Shown here piece after piece: positions 5,341-13,245 of a stretch of 24,244 bases of DNA. The stretch's first letter is position 1. Each line of letters begins with the position of its first letter. Origin of the DNA: CAYVDB01 sp964450705 (GTDB lineage Bacteria > Patescibacteriota > Minisyncoccia > Phycocordibacterales > Zambryskibacteraceae). Location of the stretch: contig CAYVDB010000007.1 in assembly GCA_964450705.1 (NCBI GenBank), forward strand, positions 1-24,244, given 5' to 3'. Both the position numbers and the translations under genes were made by a program. The notes under the pieces were generated by a model that was not told where the DNA came from, ran no database searches, and saw only the letters and a list, made by a program, of their open reading frames with translations.

Positions 5341-7539
5341 TTATTGAGACTTAGACGGATCTCTCCCCGCTCTGATTTCGTTAATGAAATAATCCATCTG
5401 GCTCTTCAAGTTTGGATTTTTCAGCGCAATACGCTCTAGGGTTATTATTGATTTCTGAGGAGAGCCGCTTCTTAGATACGCAACTGCTAGTGACACATTG
5501 TTATCAACTGAATCATCTCCATTCTCAATACGATATGAGAATATTTTAGCAATCTCGCCCCAGCGATTAAGTTGCGCTAAAATATTCACAATCCTGTCGT
5601 CAAAGTTAATTTCTTGTTCAGAGACTTCACCCAAAACACGCCTTGCTTCTTCTTCCTGTCCAAGCGAAAGTGCTACAATTCCATAAATCTTTCTCGCTTC
5701 AGAAAATGACGGTTCAAGTTCAAACGCTGTACGAAAAACAGCTAAGGCCTCCTCTTCCTTACCAACCTGCATAAGCGTCGAGCCCATCTCAAAAAGAATA
5801 GACTGCTTTCGAGGTGATAGCGAAAGGGCTTTTTCTAAGTCTTCGAGAGCTCGAACCCCATCTCCTACTGAACGATAGAAAATCCCGCGGAAAAGATAAT
5901 ACCGGGCATTTTCTGGCGCATCGGCTATTCTTTTATCAAGTTCCCTGCGAGTAATTGCTACATAGCGTTCTTGTATTTCAGTAGATACTCCTTCCTTTAA
6001 GAAAGAGCCCGGAATCGTCGCAAGCTGTTCAGCCGTCTCCCCGCTCGCAAAAGTATTGTATGCAAAAACTTTATCAAACAAATCCAGAGTTTCTAAAGTG
6101 ATTTGCCCATTTCCAACTGCACGCAAACCCTCAATGACAGTTTGCCCAGCACGCAAGGGTTTCCAGTTTCCAAAATAAAAAACTACACAAAAAATAATAA
6201 TTAAAACCCCGGTAATTGCTCCCTGTACTCTATGGTTTACCAGCCTCTCGCTAATATGGATTTTACGTCCACCGCTCAAAGAATGCAGCATCGCAACAAA
6301 CGTAAAGAAAAGAATATAGCTCACCAAATTGTCGAATACGAATATCCCCTGAAAGATATACGCAGAAAGAAGGCCAGTAAGAACACTCTTCTCGGCAAGA
6401 GAAAAATCTCCATCTTTGCTTTTCCAAATATACCAATAAGAAAAGAACAATAATGCAAGGTACGACAAAAATCCAAAAAGACCAGTAGCCACAAGCCAAT
6501 CAAGCGGTACAGAATGAGCTCGATCAAACCACTGCTCCTGAGCATACATTCTCGGATCATAATTCTTGTTAAACACATAATTAAATCCCTCCTGACCCCA
6601 TCCAAAAAGCGGCTTCTCCTTAAAACCTTGGATTGCCATTGGCCAAATAAAATAACGTCCCTGGGTCTTTATCTCAGAAGCCGAAAGTGAAGCGAAACGA
6701 GAAAGTACCGGACTCTTTGTTACAAAATCAGCATCACGAATTACAAAAAAACCCCCAATAAGCAAAGCTAGACCGCAAAGTAGCCCAATCGCTGTTTTTC
6801 GTAAAGCTTTCTCCTCTTTCTCAAAGAATGCAACCAAAAGGAGCGTAATAAGAGCGCCCCCAAGAAGGCCCAGTATCGCGCCTCTAGTTGCGGTGTAATA
6901 GAGAATGACTAATTGTAAAAGTATTGTTGGTAAAAATATAAAAATGTTTTTCTTACGTTCACTAGAATTTTTACGTACAAAAAGTAATACGCCAAAAAAT
7001 ATAGTACACAGGAGGAACACGGCAAGGTAGGTGGCATTCCCCATCGTACCGTCCACACGCACTCCGCCTTGGTTAATAGTCGCCTTACCTCCTAGCTGAA
7101 ACAGAGCAAATAAACACATAAGTAGAGCCGAAACAAACCAGGTTGAAAGTAAATAATTCCACCACTTTTTAATATGAACCGTTGAGGAAAGTGCAATAAA
7201 GAGAGCGTATAAATGGAGAATAGTTATGTATCCCTCCATTCTTTCAAAATTGCTCCAAAAAGCTTTATATGGGTCAACCGCCAAAAACGCAGAGATCCCA
7301 GCAAAAAAAGTAAGTGACGTTAGTGCAATAAAAATTCCAGACAATCTAGGGCGATAGGAATGATCACGAAGAGCTAGAATAACCCACACGGCAAAGATGA
7401 TCTCGACGATTATACGAAAAGCTATATTTTTTCCTGTAATAAATGGGAAAAGTGTAGACTGGGTGACCAAAAAAGGAATAAACGGCAAAAGAAACAACCC
7501 AGCAAAAATAGTGTTCCGTAAAAATGTATTTATATTCAT
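5341..7539 (-). CDS. O-antigen ligase/polymerase (Wzy_C family) with C-terminal TPR domain
   Basis: I chose the ATG at 7539 (732 residues). The longer frame from 7680 would overlap the preceding gene and adds 47 non-membrane residues. The first 420 residues form about ten or more membrane helices. A TATRGAILG motif (216-224) and a long external loop ending in WFDRAHSVPLDW (337-348) are typical of the WaaL/Wzy superfamily, where the RAHS-type His is conserved. A further helix lies at about 440-457. TPR-like helices follow at about 540-640 (for example LFRGIFYRSVGDGVRALEDL). The enzyme would join or polymerise lipid-linked glycan on the outer face of the membrane. Ligase and polymerase cannot be told apart by eye. 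It is the last gene of the block and starts 16 nt after the SDR gene. Confidence 0.85.
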   Translation of the reverse strand: MNINTFLRNTIFAGLFLLPFIPFLVTQSTLFPFITGKNIAFRIIVEIIFAVWVILALRDHSYRPRLSGIFIALTSLTFFAGISAFLAVDPYKAFWSNFERMEGYITILHLYALFIALSSTVHIKKWWNYLLSTWFVSALLMCLFALFQLGGKATINQGGVRVDGTMGNATYLAVFLLCTIFFGVLLFVRKNSSERKKNIFIFLPTILLQLVILYYTATRGAILGLLGGALITLLLVAFFEKEEKALRKTAIGLLCGLALLIGGFFVIRDADFVTKSPVLSRFASLSASEIKTQGRYFIWPMAIQGFKEKPLFGWGQEGFNYVFNKNYDPRMYAQEQWFDRAHSVPLDWLVATGLFGFLSYLALLFFSYWYIWKSKDGDFSLAEKSVLTGLLSAYIFQGIFVFDNLVSYILFFTFVAMLHSLSGGRKIHISERLVNHRVQGAITGVLIIIFCVVFYFGNWKPLRAGQTVIEGLRAVGNGQITLETLDLFDKVFAYNTFASGETAEQLATIPGSFLKEGVSTEIQERYVAITRRELDKRIADAPENARYYLFRGIFYRSVGDGVRALEDLEKALSLSPRKQSILFEMGSTLMQVGKEEEALAVFRTAFELEPSFSEARKIYGIVALSLGQEEEARRVLGEVSEQEINFDDRIVNILAQLNRWGEIAKIFSYRIENGDDSVDNNVSLAVAYLRSGSPQKSIITLERIALKNPNLKSQMDYFINEIRAGRDPSKSQ

Positions 7540-7555
7540 AGAAAAGACTATAGCA

Positions 7556-8593
7556 TCAGAAGAAAACTTTGAGGAGACGGAGTATACCTTGTTTCCAAGG
7601 AACCCGGTGAGATATACCACTCTCATCCTTAAAGTTAGCCTTATTTGCCTTATACCACTCAAAATTGCGGAGTAATGCATCGATATTTGAGAAACGAGGA
7701 TTAAAACCTAAGATATTTCGAGCTTTCTCTATTGAAACAAAACTGTCTTTAGATGCGGTTTCATACACCCACTTGTAAAGAGGAGAAAGATGGAGGGCTT
7801 CAAGAATGCGCAATATAGTAATAGCTGGCCATGCCGGAAGGCACACAATCTTTCGCCCAAAACCAGCCTTATCAAGCACCGCTTGATAATCTTCTTTCAT
7901 AGTAAGAAACTTTTTTGCCCCTATATTAAAAGTATCATTCACAACAGTCTTGTCTTTTGTTGCGCAAAGATAAATTGCTTCACAGAGGTCTTCAACATCA
8001 AGAAGCTGGTATCGATTTTTCCCATTTCCTAATAAAGGGAAGCTCTTACCAGATTCTGCCCAATCAAAAAATAGAGCGAAAACTCCAAGACGTTCCGGAC
8101 CAATAAAAGATTTTGGTCGAAGAATAGGAACAGTAAGACCTTTTGTACGATATTCTAAACATTTTTCTTCAGCAAGAATCTTTGCTTCCCCATAAAAACC
8201 AACACCCGAAAGTTTATCCTCCTCTTTTAAAGGATGGTGATCTGGAATACCGTATACCGCAGTCGAAGAGATGTGGACTACTCGCTCAATACCAAGCTCA
8301 AGAGACGCCCTCAAGACATTTTCTGTACCTTCCACATCAGTAGAAAAAATATCCTCTTTTTTATACAAAGGTAGCGCTGCTGCAGTATGCACTACTATAT
8401 CTACACCTCGCATTGACTCCTTGAGCTTGGCAAAGTCACGAATATCGCCTGCAATTTCTCGTATCAAACCTTTCTCTTTGTATGAAAAAGGAACAATATC
8501 AAAACTCGAAACAGTATGACCTTTTTGAAGAAGATGTCGGACAAGGTTAATGCCTAAAAAACCCGAACCTCCAGTAATAAAATAGTGTGCCAT
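7556..8593 (-). CDS. NAD-dependent epimerase/dehydratase (extended SDR)
   Basis: The ATG at 8593 gives 345 residues and puts the nucleotide-binding loop TGGSGFLG at residues 7-14, the usual place. The longer frame from 8641 would overlap the UbiA gene. The fold is an extended SDR: an acidic residue after beta-2 (FDIVP), DIRD (50-53), SSTAVYG at about 109-115 and the catalytic YGEAK (Tyr134, Lys138). The C-terminal part includes NIGAKKFLTM and NILGFNPRFS, like sugar-nucleotide epimerases and 3-beta-HSD-like enzymes. The substrate is not determined. Its place just after UbiA invites comparison with the DprE2 step of mycobacterial decaprenyl-arabinose synthesis, but DprE2 is a shorter SDR and needs DprE1, which is absent here. 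A nucleotide-sugar or lipid-linked sugar substrate is equally possible. Confidence 0.85.
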   Translation of the reverse strand: MAHYFITGGSGFLGINLVRHLLQKGHTVSSFDIVPFSYKEKGLIREIAGDIRDFAKLKESMRGVDIVVHTAAALPLYKKEDIFSTDVEGTENVLRASLELGIERVVHISSTAVYGIPDHHPLKEEDKLSGVGFYGEAKILAEEKCLEYRTKGLTVPILRPKSFIGPERLGVFALFFDWAESGKSFPLLGNGKNRYQLLDVEDLCEAIYLCATKDKTVVNDTFNIGAKKFLTMKEDYQAVLDKAGFGRKIVCLPAWPAITILRILEALHLSPLYKWVYETASKDSFVSIEKARNILGFNPRFSNIDALLRNFEWYKANKANFKDESGISHRVPWKQGILRLLKVFF

Positions 8594-8601
8594 AAAGTAT
8601 G

Positions 8602-9462
8602 CTACGTAAGATAAAACGTATAGTACATAGTCATAAACCAAAGTGCAAAAGCGCTAAGGGTTATAGAATCTTTAAATAAGCGCTCTTCCGGAAACTCAGT
8701 GTCTTGCGCAAAAGCAATCATAATAAAACGCAAAATAGCAATCACAACAAACAGTACTGAGAAAAGCATGGGCTCTAGAGCTTCTTTTTGTGGACCTAAA
8801 ACAACATAAAGACCGTAAGATACCAAGGTTAACCCAGCTGAAAGAGATATAAGATGGCGGAGAAATTCTTCTGAGTACAATTCAACAACTTTTCTTCGCG
8901 CCACATGTTTCATTTCCGAGAAACGCTTGGCAGAAATAATAAGGAGTGTGACAAAAAACATACAAAGAGAAAGCCACGGAGAAATTGGGACATCAATCAC
9001 CGCTCCCCCAGCGAACACTCTCAAAAGATAGAACATCGATACAACAACAAGTTCTACAACCGGAAGATGCTTTAAGTACCTTGAATATAGAATATTTAAA
9101 ATTACATAGGATATAAAGAATAAAGAAACACTTTTCAAATTTTCCACAAACAAAATCAGAGTAGCCGATATAAGGATAAGCATACTCGCATAGATCCATG
9201 CGCTCTTATAGGTAATCCTCCCTGAGGCAATTGGTCGCTCTTTTTTTACAGGATGAAGCGCGTCTTGTCTCTTATCAAAAATATCATTGACCACATACAT
9301 AGCCGAGGAAAGCAAAATAAAAACTATTGCTACCATAAATACAGCCCAAAGTTTTTCACCTACAAAAAAAGCATTTGAAAAAAATAAAGCAAAAAATACA
9401 AGTGTATTTTTTATCCACTGTCGTGGGCGGACTACTTGAATATATGAGATTAAGCTACTCAT
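8602..9462 (-). CDS. UbiA-family prenyltransferase, decaprenyl-phosphate phosphoribosyltransferase-like
   Basis: The 286-residue integral membrane protein begins with a short segment ending VRPRQWIKN. It carries the first Asp motif NDIFDKRQD (Asn59, Asp60, Asp63, Asp67), followed by HPVKKERPIASG (70-81). This NDxxD...HPxKxxRPIA block is the pattern I associate with DPPR synthase (Rv3806c). That enzyme transfers 5-phosphoribose from PRPP to polyprenyl phosphate, unlike quinone- or haem-type UbiA enzymes. About eight hydrophobic helices follow. The start codon overlaps the stop of the HAD phosphatase gene (ATGA at 9459-9462), so the two are translationally coupled. This pairing fits removal of the 5-phosphate after transfer. 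Family is certain; the phosphoribosyl specificity is likely. Confidence 0.88.
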   Translation of the reverse strand: MSSLISYIQVVRPRQWIKNTLVFFALFFSNAFFVGEKLWAVFMVAIVFILLSSAMYVVNDIFDKRQDALHPVKKERPIASGRITYKSAWIYASMLILISATLILFVENLKSVSLFFISYVILNILYSRYLKHLPVVELVVVSMFYLLRVFAGGAVIDVPISPWLSLCMFFVTLLIISAKRFSEMKHVARRKVVELYSEEFLRHLISLSAGLTLVSYGLYVVLGPQKEALEPMLFSVLFVVIAILRFIMIAFAQDTEFPEERLFKDSITLSAFALWFMTMYYTFYLT

Positions 9463-9920
9463 AAAATATAAGAAAATATATCATCCAAAACGCAGATAAA
9501 CTTGTCTATCAGAGAGTCCTTTGAAGAAACATATCTAGAAACTTTTATAAAATCTGCCTTTAATAACTTTGCAAATATACCATCAATAAGCACCTTGTCT
9601 CCAATAACTAAGCAGGGTTTTTCTATATTTAGACCAGATACCACCTTAGGATTTGGTTTCCGATATGGAACCTCGAGATATACTACATCGTTTTCCTCGG
9701 CAATTTTTCTATTCCTTATATGCCGACCTCCATTCGAAACTAAATATATCTTCCCAAAAATACTATTTAAAAGTTTCAATTGTTTTTTAACTTCAAGAGA
9801 GACCTCTTCGCTACCTGGAGATAGAAGCGTATGATCTATATCAATAAATGCAGTACCACCTCTGTACTTTTCAAAATGATCCAACGAAATAGACTCGAAA
9901 TATATCGTCGCTTCTTTCAT
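9459..9920 (-). CDS. HAD-superfamily phosphatase, coupled to the UbiA gene
   Basis: The 153-residue cytosolic protein has all four HAD motifs: FIDIDHTLL (nucleophile Asp27, Asp29, Thr31), YLVSNGG (Ser62), RKPNP (Lys88) and GDKVLIDG (Asp108, Asp113). There is no large cap domain, like the YqeG/class III group. The gene overlaps UbiA by 4 nt and is separated from the SMR-like gene by 1 nt. In mycobacteria the phosphate of decaprenyl-phosphoryl-phosphoribose is removed by an unrelated phosphatase. A HAD enzyme could do the same job here, and I recall fused HAD-UbiA proteins elsewhere. The substrate assignment is inference from context; the fold and active-site residues are seen directly. Confidence 0.85.
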   Translation of the reverse strand: MKEATIYFESISLDHFEKYRGGTAFIDIDHTLLSPGSEEVSLEVKKQLKLLNSIFGKIYLVSNGGRHIRNRKIAEENDVVYLEVPYRKPNPKVVSGLNIEKPCLVIGDKVLIDGIFAKLLKADFIKVSRYVSSKDSLIDKFICVLDDIFSYIL

Positions 9921-9921
9921 A

Positions 9922-10302
9922 CTACGGTCGATACCCCAGAAACACAGCTGTCACACCGGCAATAATCGCACAGTAGCCAATAACCTGCACAAAACTAATA
10001 GACTCTCCGAGAAAGAAATTTGCATATGAATTTATAATAAGCACACTCATTGCAACCATAATAGGGTACGCAAGAGAGAGAGGCATTGAGCGAAGCGATA
10101 CGTAGTAAAAACAGAGATTGAGCGCAAAGAGGAATATCCCAAGCAAGAATAATCCTTTATCTAGAAGAAAATTCAAAATACCACGTAGAGAAAATTCCTC
10201 TGGTAAAAATCTAGTTTCGTGAACTCTTCCTGCGTCAATTTTTAAAATAATATTTGCAGAAGCATTGAGACAAAACGCGATAATAAGATATATATAAGCC
10301 AT
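9922..10302 (-). CDS. Half-size EamA/SMR-type four-helix transporter (ArnE/ArnF-like)
   Basis: The ATG at 10302 gives 126 residues; a TTG two codons earlier is possible. Four hydrophobic helices are visible: about residues 2-20, 44-65, 72-92 and 100-122. The third is preceded by SMPLSLAYPIM, and the inter-helix Glu in FLGESIS is typical of SMR/EamA proteins. A SANIILK segment in helix 1 is also family-like. Members of this size work as dimers. ArnE/ArnF flip undecaprenyl-phosphate-aminoarabinose. Here the gene sits between a GT-C transferase and the HAD-UbiA pair, so flipping a polyprenyl-phospho-sugar is a reasonable inference. Drug export by an SMR pump is the alternative, but the context is against it. 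Confidence 0.78.
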   Translation of the reverse strand: MAYIYLIIAFCLNASANIILKIDAGRVHETRFLPEEFSLRGILNFLLDKGLFLLGIFLFALNLCFYYVSLRSMPLSLAYPIMVAMSVLIINSYANFFLGESISFVQVIGYCAIIAGVTAVFLGYRP

Positions 10303-10315
10303 AAACAATATTCTA

Positions 10316-11902
10316 TCAGTAACTCTTACTGCTTATAGGGGCATGAAGGACTTCTGAAATATGAATACCCGGCCTAGGGCCTGATCGACCATGATCAAAA
10401 AGGGATATAGAATGAATCGGTTTTAAATACATCTGGGGCTGAGAAACCCCCAGATATTGCCGGTACCGATACTCTGCGTAGATATCAAAATCACTAAGAT
10501 GTGTAATATTTTGATCTTTTAAATATTTCCAAAGAGATCGGTTTTTCATAGCCTCATAGGCAGATTGATTTATAAGTCCATCAAGGTTTACCACAGTATG
10601 CTTAGAAAAATAACCCTGAACTCCTGAATTAAAAGCTCCTATAATTACATCTTCTTTTAAATTCTCATTTCCCCACCGAGCCATCGCAAGCATCTCAAGC
10701 TGAGCACGCTCTCTTCCTTGAAGATTTTGACTCCACGAGACAAAAAAAGAAAAAGCTACGAATAGAAGAGTCGCAACCATAAAAATATTTCGGAGCAGTT
10801 TATTTTTTATATAATCTTTAATTTCAAAATCTTTAAATATGAAGGCGATCACAAGAGTAAGAAAAATATTGAATGAAATGAAATACCAGGTACGATATCC
10901 GAGTCTCACTACGGTATGGAGCATAAACAATAAAAACCAGGAACAGAAAAAGAAGAACTCTGGCCGCTGTAGCAAACCCCTTATCTTTTCTCTTTGTCTA
11001 AGAACTATGCTTTGTATACCAAAACCGAGCGTAAGGAGCGCCATTACAAGAGCTCCAGTTTGAGTAAGTACTGTTTGAAATCCATGTTCTGCCATATACG
11101 CCATAGCTTTAATCTTTTGCAGAACAGATGGCCCATGATCCTGAACAATAAGTCCATGCTGATACATAGTAAACGCTGCCGATGACGAAGTAAGAAGAGA
11201 GCCGAAATATGCAATATTCCAAACTAACCATGGCAAGACAATAACTGTTGCCACAAGACCAATTTGTAATACCCTTTTCCACGAAGCCTTATCGTAAATA
11301 AATACAAAAAGTAGTAACGCAAGAAAATAAAAAAGATTATCAAGACGAGCAAGCATCATAAGGCCACCAGTAATTCCCAAAAGAACATATGAATTTTCTT
11401 CTTCGAGATACGTGCGAATTAAAAGAAGAAGAGAAAGAGCAATGAGAAAAAGAGAAAGTGAAGTTTCTAAACCAGAAAGAACTTCGTAGATAATAAAAGG
11501 ATTAAATACCCAAAAAGAAGCGATAAGAATCGAAACCCAAAGTTCCTCGGTGTATTTTCTAATGATTGAAAGGATCACAAGAATAGTCCCCACATCAAGA
11601 AGAGAGGAAAATAGTAAAACTCCACGAATCGGGGTCAAATCTCCGACCACGCCAGAATCAAAAATAGCAAAAAAGGGCAAAATAAGAACCATCCATAAAG
11701 GATGGTACCCATTTGCAGGATTAACCCCGTCAAAAGTTGAGCCATTCCCAATAAGAATATTTTGTGCCGTCTTAAAGTAGTAGAAAGAATCGTCTGGAAT
11801 GAGATTACTAAGGAGGAACTCTCCACTTCCAAATATTAAAAAAAGTTTAGCGAGAAACCCTAAAAAGATAAGCCCTCCGAGAAGTAAAAGCCGCTTATTC
11901 AT
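10316..11902 (-). CDS. GT-C superfamily membrane glycosyltransferase (polyprenyl-phospho-sugar dependent)
   Basis: With the ATG at 11902 the protein has 528 residues; a GTG two codons earlier is possible. It has an N-terminal helix, an external loop with the acidic pair PDDSFYYF (Asp37, Asp38), then DGVNPANGYHPLW (about 58-70). About ten hydrophobic helices follow, with a C-terminal soluble part containing VNLDGLIN. The acidic motif in the first loop and the multi-helix layout are typical of GT-C enzymes (GT39, ArnT, GT87 types), which use lipid-phospho-sugars outside the membrane. It is the first gene of the six-gene block, so it would be made together with the HAD-UbiA pair and the small transporter that may supply its donor. 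No Shine-Dalgarno precedes it. Acceptor is unknown. Confidence 0.82.
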   Translation of the reverse strand: MNKRLLLLGGLIFLGFLAKLFLIFGSGEFLLSNLIPDDSFYYFKTAQNILIGNGSTFDGVNPANGYHPLWMVLILPFFAIFDSGVVGDLTPIRGVLLFSSLLDVGTILVILSIIRKYTEELWVSILIASFWVFNPFIIYEVLSGLETSLSLFLIALSLLLLIRTYLEEENSYVLLGITGGLMMLARLDNLFYFLALLLFVFIYDKASWKRVLQIGLVATVIVLPWLVWNIAYFGSLLTSSSAAFTMYQHGLIVQDHGPSVLQKIKAMAYMAEHGFQTVLTQTGALVMALLTLGFGIQSIVLRQREKIRGLLQRPEFFFFCSWFLLFMLHTVVRLGYRTWYFISFNIFLTLVIAFIFKDFEIKDYIKNKLLRNIFMVATLLFVAFSFFVSWSQNLQGRERAQLEMLAMARWGNENLKEDVIIGAFNSGVQGYFSKHTVVNLDGLINQSAYEAMKNRSLWKYLKDQNITHLSDFDIYAEYRYRQYLGVSQPQMYLKPIHSISLFDHGRSGPRPGIHISEVLHAPISSKSY

Positions 11903-11911
11903 GTACACATC

Positions 11912-11917
11912 AATATA
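11912..11917 (-). promoter_or_regulatory. Candidate -10 element for the GT-C/UbiA block
   Basis: The minus strand reads TATATT, ending 9 nt before the ATG at 11902, so transcription would start within a few bases of the start codon. No good -35 was found; TTTCTT at 17-nt spacing is poor. The site lies in the 77-bp gap between divergent genes, where a promoter is required. Confidence 0.4.
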
Positions 11918-11963
11918 TACATAAAAAACCAGGAAAGAAAGTCGAACAAAGCCCGGTTTTGTA

Positions 11964-11972
11964 TGCTAGTAT
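11964..11972 (+). promoter_or_regulatory. Extended -10 promoter element for the flippase gene
   Basis: The plus strand reads TGC-TAGTAT, an extended -10, 7 nt before the ATG at 11980. The predicted transcription start falls on or next to the ATG, giving a leaderless mRNA. No convincing -35 or Shine-Dalgarno was seen. Confidence 0.45.
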
Positions 11973-11979
11973 ACGGCTC

Positions 11980-13245
11980 ATGTTAGATAATACCCTTTCT
12001 TGGCTAAGCAAAGTGCTTAAACTCGACGCTCGCTATATAGCAGCGGGTGGTTTTTTTCTTACTCTAACCCAAATAACAAGCGCCCTTATTGGTCTTGGAA
12101 TGACAGTTGCATTTGCGAACCTAATCCCAGTAGAAACCTACGGAACATACCGCTATATACTTGCTCTCTATGGACTTTTTGCCTTAGGCACTTTACCAGG
12201 TCTCGATACCGCCGTAACACAATCAGTTATAAATAACTTTGACGGCTCTTTAAAGGAGGGTTTTCGAAATAAAATCAAATATGGACTTACTGCACTCGTA
12301 GCAACTTTGATATACGCGTCATACCTACTTTTCTTTAAAGGAAACAACGAACTTGCATATCTTCTTTTTATGATGGCCTTTGCCCTTCCTATTATGGAAG
12401 CTGGTACTGTAGGAGTCGCCTTCATGAATGGCAAGAAACTATTCCGAGAGTGGGCTCGTATAGATGTTGTAACCCAAATTGTCTCTGCGGCTACTCTTGT
12501 CACTATCATGTTTTTTACACAAAATATATTCTTACTTACCCTCGCCTATTTTTTACCTTACATAACTTTACGGACATATACGGTTCTTTTTTATTTGAAA
12601 CCATACCAAGATAATCAAAATAAAGACCCTGGAATGCTTCCTTACGGCAAGCGCATGACTGGTTTCAATATCACTACTCGCATTGTAAGTTCAGTAGACC
12701 AAATTGTTCTTTTTCATTTCCTTGGACCAGTACAGGTTGCAATATTTACTCTCGCACAAGCAATACCAATGAGAATTCAATCTCTCCTTAAAATATCCGG
12801 GATTCTTGCTATGCCAAAATTTGCTGGAAAGACACATCAAGAGTCAGCTAATCTTCTTTTGAAAAAAATGGTTCTATTCGGATTTTTTATACTTCTTGGA
12901 TGTTTTGCTTTTGTACTTCTTGCGCCATTAATATTCTCCACCCTTCTACCTAAATACATTGCTTCAATAAAGTATTCGCAAGTTCTAGTGTTCTATACAC
13001 TATCCGCCGTAAGTTACCCATTCAGCTCACTACTTTCTGTAAATAAAAAAATCAAAGAGAATTATATTGTGAGCATTGTGGCTTTCATAGCAAAAATACT
13101 TTCTCTTATTTTTTTAGTTCCACTTTTTGGGGTGTGGGGAGCAGTATGGGGCGTACTTATCTCTTCTCTTCTCGGAACGCTTACCTCCGTAGTACTCCTC
13201 ATTCGCGCATCAAAAGAAACCCCGGCTATTTTTTCTGTGCAATAG
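11980..13245 (+). CDS. Polysaccharide flippase, Wzx/MATE-like (MOP superfamily)
   Basis: I chose the ATG at 11980 (421 residues) over an in-frame TTG at 11959, because the TTG would lie within the likely promoter. The protein is hydrophobic throughout and fits the 12-helix Wzx layout. The N-terminal signature ANLIPVETYGTYRYIL (about 46-61) is typical of O-antigen and teichoic-acid flippases (L-s/p-x-x-x-YG-x-Y). Polar residues in helix 1-2 (LTQITSALIGLG) also fit. It would move undecaprenyl-pyrophosphate-linked oligosaccharide from the cytoplasmic to the outer face. The likely cargo is the product of the glycosyltransferases encoded on the other strand. The gene faces those genes tail to tail, and its last 20 bases overlap the 3' end of the zinc-ribbon methyltransferase gene. 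Confidence 0.88.
   Translation: MLDNTLSWLSKVLKLDARYIAAGGFFLTLTQITSALIGLGMTVAFANLIPVETYGTYRYILALYGLFALGTLPGLDTAVTQSVINNFDGSLKEGFRNKIKYGLTALVATLIYASYLLFFKGNNELAYLLFMMAFALPIMEAGTVGVAFMNGKKLFREWARIDVVTQIVSAATLVTIMFFTQNIFLLTLAYFLPYITLRTYTVLFYLKPYQDNQNKDPGMLPYGKRMTGFNITTRIVSSVDQIVLFHFLGPVQVAIFTLAQAIPMRIQSLLKISGILAMPKFAGKTHQESANLLLKKMVLFGFFILLGCFAFVLLAPLIFSTLLPKYIASIKYSQVLVFYTLSAVSYPFSSLLSVNKKIKENYIVSIVAFIAKILSLIFLVPLFGVWGAVWGVLISSLLGTLTSVVLLIRASKETPAIFSVQ

Noticed and set aside
7540..7680. 47-residue N-terminal extension of the O-antigen ligase
   Set aside because: It would overlap the 3' end of the SDR gene by 125 nt and adds no membrane or family sequence. The ATG at 7539 gives a normal gap and a normal first helix.
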